24,658 nt of DNA, taken from contig JAIXSW010000171.1 in NCBI GenBank assembly GCA_027484495.1, forward strand, positions 1 to 24,658, in the 5' to 3' direction. The translations under genes were made by a program, and so were the position numbers. Below are positions 14,715 to 22,649 of the stretch, piece by piece. The notes under the pieces are model-generated. The model was not told the DNA's origin and did no database searches. It was given only the letters and a program-made list of their open reading frames with translations. Source of the DNA: Gammaproteobacteria bacterium. Lineage in GTDB: Bacteria > Pseudomonadota > Gammaproteobacteria > Enterobacterales > Alteromonadaceae. How positions within the stretch are numbered: the stretch's first letter is position 1; each line of letters starts with the position of its first letter.

Positions 14715-16874
14715 ATGCAGTTGGCCGATACCACTTTATGTTTTGGTTGCTGGAAGTACAGTCCGGGAACGGGAACGCTTTGGCGTATCAATGATCCCGC
14801 AGCTTCTTTATTTCCTTCTTCAGACACTACTTCCTCAGACAATGCCAACACCATCGTGCTTGAGCCTCGCTTACACGAATTATTGAATTATTTCCTGCAG
14901 CGTCCCGATCTCATCCACGCCAAATCTGATTTGCTGGACGCGGTCTGGGGAGATGCTGAAGGCACTGATGCGGCTTTGATGCGCGCCATCGGTGTGCTGC
15001 GGAAAATCCTGCAAGACACGGCAAAACCCGCGACTTACATCGAAACCTTATCGAAACGCGGCTATCGCTGGGTCGCACCACTGCAGATTGCGCCGACGGT
15101 AGTGCCTGACAAAGTGGCATTAAAACTAAAGACACCAGCCGCAGCCAGTCTGGCAGCTGAGCCTGATAGCTCTGTTAGCGCGGACGCAGCCGTGAGCGCT
15201 CAGTTGCGCCGGCGCCGGGAAAAACAACGGCGACTGGGATTGTTGTCGGCATTTTTTGTCTGTGCCGTCAGTGCACTGGTGATTAGTCTGTTGCTGTTTT
15301 TTGGTAAAACGAACTTCATCCCCAGCTTTACTCAACAAGTCACTATCAGTGCGATGGCCGGACGCGAGCAAAAACCGCTACTAAGCCTTGATCATGAAAC
15401 CGTCTATTACCAACAGCAAACGGCAGAACAGCAGTGGCGCTGGATAGCTCATCATCTCAGTAATCATCGCAAACAATTGCAGGTCCAGCAGTTCAGCAGT
15501 TTAGGGGCCGCACAATGGTTCGGTGGCCAACTGGTGTTTCAGGCGAAACAACAGGATAAATGCAGTATTTTCCGCATCATACCCGAGCGGCTCGACGTCA
15601 AAGCTGAGGCGTGGCTGCCATGCCGGCAGTTCATGCTGCAGGGACTTGCAGCACAGGACGATGAACTGGTTTGGCTGGACCAGCATATTGAAAGTGGTGC
15701 GCCGCAACTATGGCGCTTGAACGGTGAAAAAGCTGAGTTGCAGCAAACCTTTGCACCTGCTTACCGGCGTCCTGTTGCGGCGTTGTTAGAGCGCAAACAA
15801 GTATGGGTATTGCTGCAACAGGATGACTTCAATACCAGTCTGTACCGGTTTAACCTCAATACCGCTGCGTTACAAAAAGTAGCTGACTTTCCTTATGCGT
15901 TTCATACCTTGTCAGCATGGGATGATAAACGCCTGTTGTTATCCAGCCCTGCAGGCTCATTTATTTTTTCAACAGAACAATCGCAGCTTATTCCACTACA
16001 ACTTGCCAGTGGTGCTTTTGTTGATCAGCAACGGGTGGCCGATCGCTTGTTAGCGACACAGATCCCGCGGGATAGCGCTGATCTATGGCCATTGCAGCCG
16101 GCCACCAGCGGTCGAACCTCCACTTTATTGTCTGCGTCGCCCTGGTTGAGCAGTAATAAAACTGACCAGCTACTGAGCTGGAATGCGGCACAAGCAGCCC
16201 TGGTCTCCGAGCGCTCTGGTCTGCCGCAGATTTGGTGGTTTGACGGTACAAAGGTCAGTCAGTTGACGCGTTTTTCTCAGTGGCGCCAAATTACCCAATT
16301 GTTATGGGCCGGGGCAGAGTTGCATGCTGTGATTGACCAACAGCTTTTTGTTGTGTCACTCAGTGATGGCGCACTGACACCGGTGCTGTTTCAGGATCGC
16401 CAGCTACGTCATTTTGCCGTGTGCCACAATCAATGGTTTTGGGCCGAGTTCGGTCACCAGCAGTGGCAACTCAAGACGATGAATCAGCAACAAATACCGA
16501 TTGAATTATTAGCCGACAGTATTGATGTGCGCTGTGCACCGGACCAGAGTTTGCTGGTTTTACAGCAGGATGGCCGTATGTTGCGGGTATGGCCGGACAG
16601 TGGCAAACAGCAGCTATTGCCATGGCGGTTGAACTGGCGCCAGCTCAATGGCAACAGCTGGACGACGACCAGCAATGGCTTGTATTGGCTTGATACCGAG
16701 GGGCGGCTCTGGCTGGCACCTTGGGGTCAGATGCAAAGCGAACGGGTGCAGTCACCGGAATTGTTGCAGGTCACTGGATTATACGGCCAGCTGGAGCATG
16801 AACAGCTATTCCTGCAACTGACGCGTGACCCTGAAACGGATGTGGTCTGGTTACAACCACAGCCGTTGCAGTGA
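14715..16874 (+). CDS. Second CadC/ToxR-like transmembrane regulator
   Basis: Same layout as the upstream regulator: 719 residues with an OmpR-type winged helix at about 45-123 (LLDAVWG, MRAIGVLRKIL, YIETLSKRGYRWVAP), an Ala-rich linker, an RRRREKQRR stop-transfer-like basic cluster, one membrane helix at about 173-197, then a large periplasmic domain whose blade repeats are more degenerate. SERSGLPQIWWFDG (encoded near 16205-16246) matches SNRSGSQQVWLHYADG of the first regulator, and a Cys283/Cys303 pair sits in a matching KCSIFR...LPC context. The two are therefore distant paralogues. An N-terminal CFGC (Cys9, Cys12) precedes the winged helix. GC is back to the level of flanking genes. It ends 6 bases before the convergent hemL stop. 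Ligand and targets unknown. Confidence 0.85.
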   Translation: MQLADTTLCFGCWKYSPGTGTLWRINDPAASLFPSSDTTSSDNANTIVLEPRLHELLNYFLQRPDLIHAKSDLLDAVWGDAEGTDAALMRAIGVLRKILQDTAKPATYIETLSKRGYRWVAPLQIAPTVVPDKVALKLKTPAAASLAAEPDSSVSADAAVSAQLRRRREKQRRLGLLSAFFVCAVSALVISLLLFFGKTNFIPSFTQQVTISAMAGREQKPLLSLDHETVYYQQQTAEQQWRWIAHHLSNHRKQLQVQQFSSLGAAQWFGGQLVFQAKQQDKCSIFRIIPERLDVKAEAWLPCRQFMLQGLAAQDDELVWLDQHIESGAPQLWRLNGEKAELQQTFAPAYRRPVAALLERKQVWVLLQQDDFNTSLYRFNLNTAALQKVADFPYAFHTLSAWDDKRLLLSSPAGSFIFSTEQSQLIPLQLASGAFVDQQRVADRLLATQIPRDSADLWPLQPATSGRTSTLLSASPWLSSNKTDQLLSWNAAQAALVSERSGLPQIWWFDGTKVSQLTRFSQWRQITQLLWAGAELHAVIDQQLFVVSLSDGALTPVLFQDRQLRHFAVCHNQWFWAEFGHQQWQLKTMNQQQIPIELLADSIDVRCAPDQSLLVLQQDGRMLRVWPDSGKQQLLPWRLNWRQLNGNSWTTTSNGLYWLDTEGRLWLAPWGQMQSERVQSPELLQVTGLYGQLEHEQLFLQLTRDPETDVVWLQPQPLQ

Positions 16875-16880
16875 GTTCAA

Positions 16881-18161
16881 TTACAGCGCAGCGAAACTGC
16901 GTTTAGCTGCGTCGATAGTTGCGGCCAAATCGCTGTCCGAGTGAGCCAGTGACAAAAAGCCCGCTTCATAAGCTGACGGTGCCAGATAAATCCCTTGCTG
17001 TAGCATCAGGTGGAAAAAGCGCTTAAACGCATCGATGTTACATTTTGTTGCTTGCTGATAAGTGCTGACTTCAGCCTGGTCGGTGAAGAACATGCCGAAC
17101 ATGCCGCCAACCTGGTTGGTGCAAAATGGCACACCAGCGGCATCGGCGGCTTGCTGCAGACCTTGCAGCAACATAGTCGTTTTCGCAGTTAATGCCTCGT
17201 ACACTCCGGGCTGGCTAATAGCCGTTAATGCGGCCAGGCCGGCTGCCATGGCGATCGGATTACCGGATAAAGTGCCGGCCTGATAGACCGGACCTAACGG
17301 CGCGATATGCTGCATAATGGCTTTTTTACCGCCAAAAGCGCCAACCGGCATGCCGCCGCCGATGATTTTGCCCAGCGTCGTCAAATCTGGTTGCACGCCA
17401 TAATAGGCTTGAGCCCCGCCTAATGCGACGCGAAAGCCTGTCATCACTTCATCAAAAATCAGCACGCTGCCATATTGGTCGCAGAGATCGCGCAGGCCTT
17501 GTAAAAAGCCAGGCTGTGGTGGGATGCAGTTCATATTGCCGGCGACAGGTTCGACGATGATACATGCGATATCGCTGCCATGTTCTGCAAATAAGGCCTG
17601 TAATTGCGCCAAATTGTTGAATTCAGATGTCAGCGTATATTTAGCAAAATCAGCCGGTACGCCCGGTGAATTCGGTACGCCTAAAGTCAGCGCGCCAGAA
17701 CCGGCTTTAACCAGCAGCGAGTCTGCGTGGCCATGGTAACAGCCTTCAAATTTGACAATGGTATTGCGTCCGGTGTACCCGCGGGCCAGTCGGATCGCGC
17801 TCATAGTCGCTTCAGTACCTGAGCTGACCATCCGCAGCATTTCCATCGACGGCACCAGCTTACTGACCAGCTCGGCCATATCAATTTCGGCCGGGCAGGG
17901 CGCGCCAAAACTCAGGCCTTTTTCCGCAGCTGTGATCACCGCTGAGCGGATTGCCGGGTGGTTGTGCCCCAGTAACATGGGCCCCCACGAGCCGACGTAG
18001 TCTATATAACGTTTGCCATCGACATCATAGAGATAAGCGCCATCGGCGCGGTCGATAAATACCGGCGTGCCGCCAACGCTTTTAAAAGCGCGGACCGGCG
18101 AATTGACGCCGCCTGGGATGGTATGTTGCGCACGTTCGAACAGTTGTTCAGATAAAGTCAT
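16881..18161 (-). CDS. hemL: Glutamate-1-semialdehyde 2,1-aminomutase HemL
   Basis: A PLP enzyme that converts glutamate-1-semialdehyde into 5-aminolevulinate, the universal tetrapyrrole precursor in the C5 pathway. The 426 residues equal the family's usual length. Seen: PGGVNSPVRAF at 16-26, VSSGTEATMSAIRLAR at 112-127, EGCYHGHAD at 139-147, IFDEVMTGFR at 235-244, and the PLP-binding Lys265 in TTLGKIIGGG. All are at the positions of the E. coli enzyme. It starts 18 bases after pyrB ends on the same strand, so the two are probably co-transcribed; it converges with the second regulator, 6 bases apart, with no terminator visible between them. Confidence 0.97.
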   Translation of the reverse strand: MTLSEQLFERAQHTIPGGVNSPVRAFKSVGGTPVFIDRADGAYLYDVDGKRYIDYVGSWGPMLLGHNHPAIRSAVITAAEKGLSFGAPCPAEIDMAELVSKLVPSMEMLRMVSSGTEATMSAIRLARGYTGRNTIVKFEGCYHGHADSLLVKAGSGALTLGVPNSPGVPADFAKYTLTSEFNNLAQLQALFAEHGSDIACIIVEPVAGNMNCIPPQPGFLQGLRDLCDQYGSVLIFDEVMTGFRVALGGAQAYYGVQPDLTTLGKIIGGGMPVGAFGGKKAIMQHIAPLGPVYQAGTLSGNPIAMAAGLAALTAISQPGVYEALTAKTTMLLQGLQQAADAAGVPFCTNQVGGMFGMFFTDQAEVSTYQQATKCNIDAFKRFFHLMLQQGIYLAPSAYEAGFLSLAHSDSDLAATIDAAKRSFAAL

Positions 18162-18179
18162 TGCAGAATTCCAGAGCTG

Positions 18180-19190
18180 TTATTTGTGTTTGGCGCTGTA
18201 CCACGGCACTTCGCATTCATATTTGTGGATCAAATCTTCAACGCCGAGTGTCAGCGCAAATAATGCCATCCGCACCAGCACGCCGTTGTCGGCCTGGCGG
18301 AAGATGGCCAGATTCGGGTTCATATTCAGATCGTTGTCGAGCTCATTGGCTTCCAGCCGCGAATCGCGCGGCAGTGGATGCATGATTACCGTGTTGGATT
18401 TACAGTGTTTGGTGTAAATCTCCTGATTGAGCCGGAACTTGCCACGGTATTTGTTGGCTTCTTCCTGTGACGGGAAACGCTCTTCCTGGATACGGGTCTG
18501 GTACACAATGTCGGCGTCAATATTACCGGCCAGCTGATCGGTGATGCGGACTTTATGCCCGGCATTTTCAATCGCTGAGACAATTTCATCCGGCATCGCC
18601 AGTTCATTTGGTGCGATCAAAGTGAATTGAATATTTTTGTACAGACACAGCAACTTCGACAGTGAATGTACGGTCCGGCCAAATTTCAGATCGCCGATCA
18701 TCGCGATATGCATGCCTTCGACACTTTGCTGCGAAGCGGCCAACTCACGCTCAATGGTGAATAGATCTAACAAGGCCTGTGTCGGATGTTCATTGGCGCC
18801 GTCACCACCATTTAACACGGGAACCCGGCTACCTTCAGCAAACTCTGCCACGCTGCCGGCCTGCGGATGTCGCATCGCGATGACGTCGCTGTAACTGCTG
18901 ATCATCCGCGCCGTATCATATAGCGATTCACCTTTTGACAAGGCAGATGACTGAATGCCGGTGGTTTCGCGGACTTCGCCACCGAGCAGGTTAAAGGCGC
19001 AACCAAAACTGACCCGGGTGCGGGTGCTGGGTTCAAAAAACAGATTACCCAGAATGGCGCCGTCCAATACGCGGGTTCGTTTCTGCCGCAGGGCATAAGG
19101 TTCCATCGAACGGGCGATACGAAAGACGTGCGAAATACTGTCGCGATCAAATTGCTTGACCGACAGAATATGTTGACCTTTGAAGTTCAT
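18180..19190 (-). CDS. pyrB: Aspartate carbamoyltransferase catalytic chain PyrB
   Basis: Condenses carbamoyl phosphate with aspartate, the committed step of pyrimidine synthesis. Seen in 336 residues: FFEPSTRTRVSF at 51-62 (carbamoyl-phosphate loop), SSALSKGES at 81-89 with Lys86, HPTQALLDLFTI at 135-146, and HPLPR at 271-275. These identify ATCase rather than ornithine carbamoyltransferase (no ornithine SMG loop seen). No regulatory chain gene pyrI is adjacent, and hemL follows instead, so the enzyme either works alone or has its partner elsewhere. A GAGC just before the ATG is a weak ribosome-binding site. It lies between hemJ and hemL on the same strand and has a candidate promoter in the 88-base gap upstream. 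Confidence 0.95.
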   Translation of the reverse strand: MNFKGQHILSVKQFDRDSISHVFRIARSMEPYALRQKRTRVLDGAILGNLFFEPSTRTRVSFGCAFNLLGGEVRETTGIQSSALSKGESLYDTARMISSYSDVIAMRHPQAGSVAEFAEGSRVPVLNGGDGANEHPTQALLDLFTIERELAASQQSVEGMHIAMIGDLKFGRTVHSLSKLLCLYKNIQFTLIAPNELAMPDEIVSAIENAGHKVRITDQLAGNIDADIVYQTRIQEERFPSQEEANKYRGKFRLNQEIYTKHCKSNTVIMHPLPRDSRLEANELDNDLNMNPNLAIFRQADNGVLVRMALFALTLGVEDLIHKYECEVPWYSAKHK

Positions 19191-19246
19191 GCTCGGGGCC
19201 TATAACTGGGAGTGACAGACGGCGGCGTTGCCGCAAACTGCACGAC

Positions 19247-19252
19247 ATTATA
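19247..19252 (-). promoter_or_regulatory. Candidate -10 box upstream of pyrB
   Basis: The minus strand reads TTGATTATAATG, containing a consensus TATAAT, in the gap between hemJ and pyrB. A good -35 box is not seen at 16-18 bases, so activity is uncertain. The leader to the pyrB ATG would be about 50 bases. Confidence 0.4.
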
Positions 19253-19278
19253 ATCAAAGCGACGCGACAAACCCAGTA

Positions 19279-19710
19279 CTAAAACGGTTTGGCTACGGCC
19301 AGGATCACCACCGCAAATAAGATCAGCACTGGTGTTTCATTAAAAAAGCGATAGAAGCGCGCACTGCGCTGGTTGCGGTTGTGTTTAAAGTCCGCGACCA
19401 ATTTAAAACAGTAGCCATGGTAACCATACAAAAAAGCGACCAGCACGAGTTTCAGGTGCAGCCAATGGCTGGCGGCAAACCAGGCTGTGCCATAGCTATG
19501 GATCAGCAGCAGGCCAAACACCGCGGTTAACACAGCAAAAGGCGTGACGAAATACAATAACCGCCGCTCCATCACCTTAAATTGTGCGTCAACCTCAGGC
19601 GACGTTGTTTGTGCGTGATAAACAAATAGCCGCGGCAGATAAAAAATGCCGGCAAACCATGCCACCATAAAGGCGATATGCAGTGCTTTATAGATTAATA
19701 ACCAGCTCAT
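19279..19710 (-). CDS. hemJ: Protoporphyrinogen IX oxidase HemJ
   Basis: An inner-membrane enzyme oxidising protoporphyrinogen IX to protoporphyrin IX, the penultimate step of heme synthesis in many bacteria that lack HemG or HemY. The ATG at 19708-19710 (GGGG about 5 bases upstream) gives 143 residues beginning MSWLLIYKALHIAF, the family's normal N-terminus; an upstream ATG at 19734 would add eight unconserved residues. Seen: KALHI with His11, WFAGIFYLPRLFVYHA at 18-33, MERRLLYFVTP at 47-57, and the LHLKLVLV helix with Lys87, all hallmarks of the family, plus four predicted membrane helices. It is in one direction with clc upstream and pyrB-hemL downstream, so two heme genes lie close together. 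Confidence 0.9.
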   Translation of the reverse strand: MSWLLIYKALHIAFMVAWFAGIFYLPRLFVYHAQTTSPEVDAQFKVMERRLLYFVTPFAVLTAVFGLLLIHSYGTAWFAASHWLHLKLVLVAFLYGYHGYCFKLVADFKHNRNQRSARFYRFFNETPVLILFAVVILAVAKPF

Positions 19711-19764
19711 CAGGGCCCCTTTTTTCGTCGGCATTATGCACAGTTTTTGCCGCTTGGTTTTGAT

Positions 19765-21471
19765 TTATAACAAATTATTTTGCCGCATCAATAGTGCGCG
19801 CACTTGCTCCCAACTGACAAGACCGAGCGGCTGATCCGGAGCGTCATCATCGTAGACCAGCACCGCACCTTCACGCTGATCGCCAATTTCTGCAAAGACT
19901 TCAGCCATAGTTGCCTGATGACTGACCGCGCCAACCGGGATAAAACGCAGCGCGCTTTCACCGGACATAGACAAGCTGACATCATAAGCCGCCAGTTCAA
20001 ATTGCTGGTCCACCGCATATTGGCGCCGGACCAATACCTGCTGTTGAGGAGCTGCACTGTCTAGAGCCTGGATCACTTGCGCATCAGACGGATTATCCAG
20101 CAGCAAATAATTTTGTTGTAACATGGCGAGTACGCCGACTTTTTGCAACACATCGTCGGCCGGAGCCAGTTTGTAGGGCAGTTGCAGGAAATCGAGCTGT
20201 TGCAGAAAAATCGATTTAGTATGGAAAAACTGTACGGCAGTGACATAAGACGCGGTGATCACCAGAATCGACGGAACCACCAACTGCGGATTCGACGCCA
20301 GTTCCATCACGGCCACCAATGCTGCCAGCGGGGCGTGCAGGGTTGCGGCCATCATGCCAGCCATGCCAAGTAATGCATAGGTGCCGACAGCACTGTGATC
20401 ACCACTGAACAACGATGGCACAAAAGCCAGAATGGTGCCCATCACGATGCCAATCCCAAATACCGGGCCGACAATCCCGCCGGGCACGCCCAGACCCAAC
20501 GCAATCACCGTCAACAGAATTTTGCCAACAAAAATGGCAAAGAGCAGCAACAGCTCATTTGGCGCAGATACCGCATAGTGGATGGCGCCGGTTTCAGCGC
20601 CAAGTGCTTGTGGGATCAAACTGCCGATTGCGGCAGTCAATAACGCGGCCAGCAGCAGACGAAAGCCAAGATGCCAGCGTTGAAAGGTTCTCATCGTCAG
20701 CATCAGGCTCTGATTAAAGAACGTCGCGACCACGCCCATCGCGACACCAGCCAGCAGCAAATAAGGCAGATGCCAATTGCTCAGAGTCGCCATGGTCAGG
20801 GTGTGCAAATCGTTGCCGGTGCCAAAAAAAGCCTGGGTCACCAAAGCGCCCATCGTCGAAGCGAGCATTATCGGCACAAAGACATGGATACGGTATTCCC
20901 GCAGTACCACCTCCATCACAAAAATGACTGCCGCCAGCGGAGTGTTAAATGACGCAGAGATCCCCGCAGCAATACCACAGCCCGCCAGAATGCGGATGCT
21001 GTTATAAGGCAGGCGCAGATATTTCCCAAACATGCTTGCACCAAAAGCACCGAGGTGAACTGATGGACCTTCCCTTCCAACCGAAAAACCGGCACTGAGC
21101 GCGGCAACACCACCAAAAAACTGCTGCAGGGTGTTTCGCCAGGGCATCAAACCATATTTCAGTTTAATCCTGTGGATGACAAAAGGGATCCCAAGCCGGT
21201 AATGCTTCAGCCCAATCACCAGCCCAATCAGCGTGATCACCGCAGCGGCTATAAATGGCAGCGCAGCACGATGTTGCAGACTGAGGCTGGTAAAATCGTC
21301 ACTGTGGGTCAGGTAAATGCTCTGAATGGCCATAATTGCCAGGCGAAACAACACGATGAGTAACGCGGCAACCAGCCCGCCAAGTGCGCCTAGCAAACAT
21401 AGTTGTAATGAAGTTACTGGCAATGCCAGGCGGCGGCGCAGCGGCGGTAACCACTGTTTCACGCGATTCAT
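19765..21471 (-). CDS. CLC-family chloride channel/transporter with CBS-like tail
   Basis: A membrane anion channel or Cl-/H+ antiporter. The first about 430 of 568 residues have the CLC fold with many membrane helices: RLGIPF at 92-97 (the GSGIP filter loop), GREGPSVHLGA at 132-142 with gating Glu134, FNTPLAAVIFVMEVV at 175-189, GVPGGIVGP at 328-336 and KSIFLQQL at 419-426. Compared with E. coli ClcA, the filter serine is Leu93, the internal proton glutamate (Glu203) aligns with Val188, and the inner tyrosine aligns with Phe421. About 436-566 looks like a degenerate CBS pair, a cytosolic ligand-binding regulatory module. The position next to hemL/erpA matches clcA in E. coli, but the protein is of a different CLC subtype, so no symbol is given. 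The ribosome-binding site is weak. Confidence 0.92.
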   Translation of the reverse strand: MNRVKQWLPPLRRRLALPVTSLQLCLLGALGGLVAALLIVLFRLAIMAIQSIYLTHSDDFTSLSLQHRAALPFIAAAVITLIGLVIGLKHYRLGIPFVIHRIKLKYGLMPWRNTLQQFFGGVAALSAGFSVGREGPSVHLGAFGASMFGKYLRLPYNSIRILAGCGIAAGISASFNTPLAAVIFVMEVVLREYRIHVFVPIMLASTMGALVTQAFFGTGNDLHTLTMATLSNWHLPYLLLAGVAMGVVATFFNQSLMLTMRTFQRWHLGFRLLLAALLTAAIGSLIPQALGAETGAIHYAVSAPNELLLLFAIFVGKILLTVIALGLGVPGGIVGPVFGIGIVMGTILAFVPSLFSGDHSAVGTYALLGMAGMMAATLHAPLAALVAVMELASNPQLVVPSILVITASYVTAVQFFHTKSIFLQQLDFLQLPYKLAPADDVLQKVGVLAMLQQNYLLLDNPSDAQVIQALDSAAPQQQVLVRRQYAVDQQFELAAYDVSLSMSGESALRFIPVGAVSHQATMAEVFAEIGDQREGAVLVYDDDAPDQPLGLVSWEQVRALLMRQNNLL

Positions 21472-21512
21472 GGTAAAGTACCAGGCTAAGATGCTGAAAG
21501 TCGAAAGATAAC

Positions 21513-22253
21513 ATGTTGAGTCTGCTGATGAAACTTCGATTCAATCAAGTTGCTGTTCTTTGGTTCCGCCAACACTGGTGGTTTGTGCCGGCGATTTTGC
21601 TGGCGTTGCTGCTGGGGTGGGGTTTTGGGAACTGGCACTTACTGCAAGAGCGAGCGCAACAGAGCCTGGCTTTGCAACAACAAGGTCTGCAACTGCAACA
21701 GGTTGATACGGCGCGGGCTGAAGCTTTGCGTCAGCGTGATTTTCTTAGCACAGAATTGGCGGTCGAGAGAAACACCAATCTGTTATTACAGCAAGACATC
21801 AAAGATCATCAACAGAAACTGTTTGATTTAAAGAAAGAATTAGCGGTATACCAGAAAATTGTCGCGCCGGTACCCGAGAGCGGCACGCTGGTGATCGACA
21901 GTTTCCGCTTGCAACAAGGCAGTGCTGTTGGCCGCTATCAGTTCAGTTTGCTGTTGATTGAGCAAAACAAGCAGAAAAAGCAAAGTCGGGCTCAGATTGA
22001 AATCAAACTCAAAGGTAAGCGGAAGAAAAAAGTAGTGGAAGTAGATGTATTAAAACTGGCCGGTTTTAATACTAAAGCTAAACGGTTGTTGATTAAGAAC
22101 TTTCGGGCAGTTGAAGGTGACTTTGTGTTGCCGGCAGGTTTTACCGCCGAAAAACTCGAGATCCGTCTAACCAGCAACTCTGGTCAGGGTGGCAGCACTG
22201 TATTGCTGAAAAAAGAGCTGGCATGGGATGGTCAAAGTGAAATACTTGATTAA
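21513..22253 (+). CDS. Membrane-anchored coiled-coil protein of unknown function (DUF6776-like)
   Basis: Function unknown. The 246 residues show a short cytoplasmic tail, one membrane helix at about 22-41, a Gln/Leu-rich coiled coil at about 42-115, and a C-terminal domain of about 120 residues with a very basic patch (KLKGKRKKKVVEV) followed by beta-rich sequence. This layout resembles the small gammaproteobacterial family annotated DUF6776; the assignment is from memory of the layout. A start five codons later (ATG at 21528) is also possible. It diverges from the clc gene across a 41-base gap and is followed 54 bases later by erpA on the same strand, so it may share erpA's message. The topology suggests an envelope-facing C-terminal domain. 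Confidence 0.75.
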   Translation: MLSLLMKLRFNQVAVLWFRQHWWFVPAILLALLLGWGFGNWHLLQERAQQSLALQQQGLQLQQVDTARAEALRQRDFLSTELAVERNTNLLLQQDIKDHQQKLFDLKKELAVYQKIVAPVPESGTLVIDSFRLQQGSAVGRYQFSLLLIEQNKQKKQSRAQIEIKLKGKRKKKVVEVDVLKLAGFNTKAKRLLIKNFRAVEGDFVLPAGFTAEKLEIRLTSNSGQGGSTVLLKKELAWDGQSEILD

Positions 22254-22307
22254 AACGCTCAGGTATTAGATAATCCGTCACCATTTTCTGTCCCGTCAGG
22301 AGTCGTT

Positions 22308-22649
22308 ATGTCAGAAATCCAGATGCCTATTCAGTTTACCGACGCTGCCGCCAATAAAGTGCTGGCATTAATTACCGACGAAGAAAATCCGGCGTTAAAA
22401 CTGCGGGTTTATGTCACTGGCGGTGGTTGCTCTGGTTTCCAGTACGGTTTCACTTTTGATGAAAAAGTAAATGACGGTGATTTAACCATCGACAAAAATG
22501 GCGTGACCATGGTCGTTGACCCAATGAGCCTGCAATATCTGATGGGCGGTGTCGTTGATTATACCGATGGCTTACAGGGCAGCCGCTTCACCGTACAAAA
22601 CCCAAATGCCACGACAACTTGTGGATGTGGTTCCAGTTTCTCAGTTTAA
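22308..22649 (+). CDS. erpA: Iron-sulfur cluster carrier ErpA
   Basis: An A-type carrier that receives Fe-S clusters from the scaffold and delivers them to apoproteins such as the isoprenoid enzyme IspG. The 113 residues are the normal size. Seen: the three cluster cysteines, Cys41 in GGGCSGFQYGF and Cys105/Cys107 in TTTCGCGSSFSV, and the DPMSLQYLMGGVVDY block typical of the ErpA branch. AGGAG lies 5 bases before the ATG. Its position near hemL and a clc gene follows the E. coli order hemL-clcA-erpA. No terminator is convincing immediately downstream. Confidence 0.96.
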   Translation: MSEIQMPIQFTDAAANKVLALITDEENPALKLRVYVTGGGCSGFQYGFTFDEKVNDGDLTIDKNGVTMVVDPMSLQYLMGGVVDYTDGLQGSRFTVQNPNATTTCGCGSSFSV

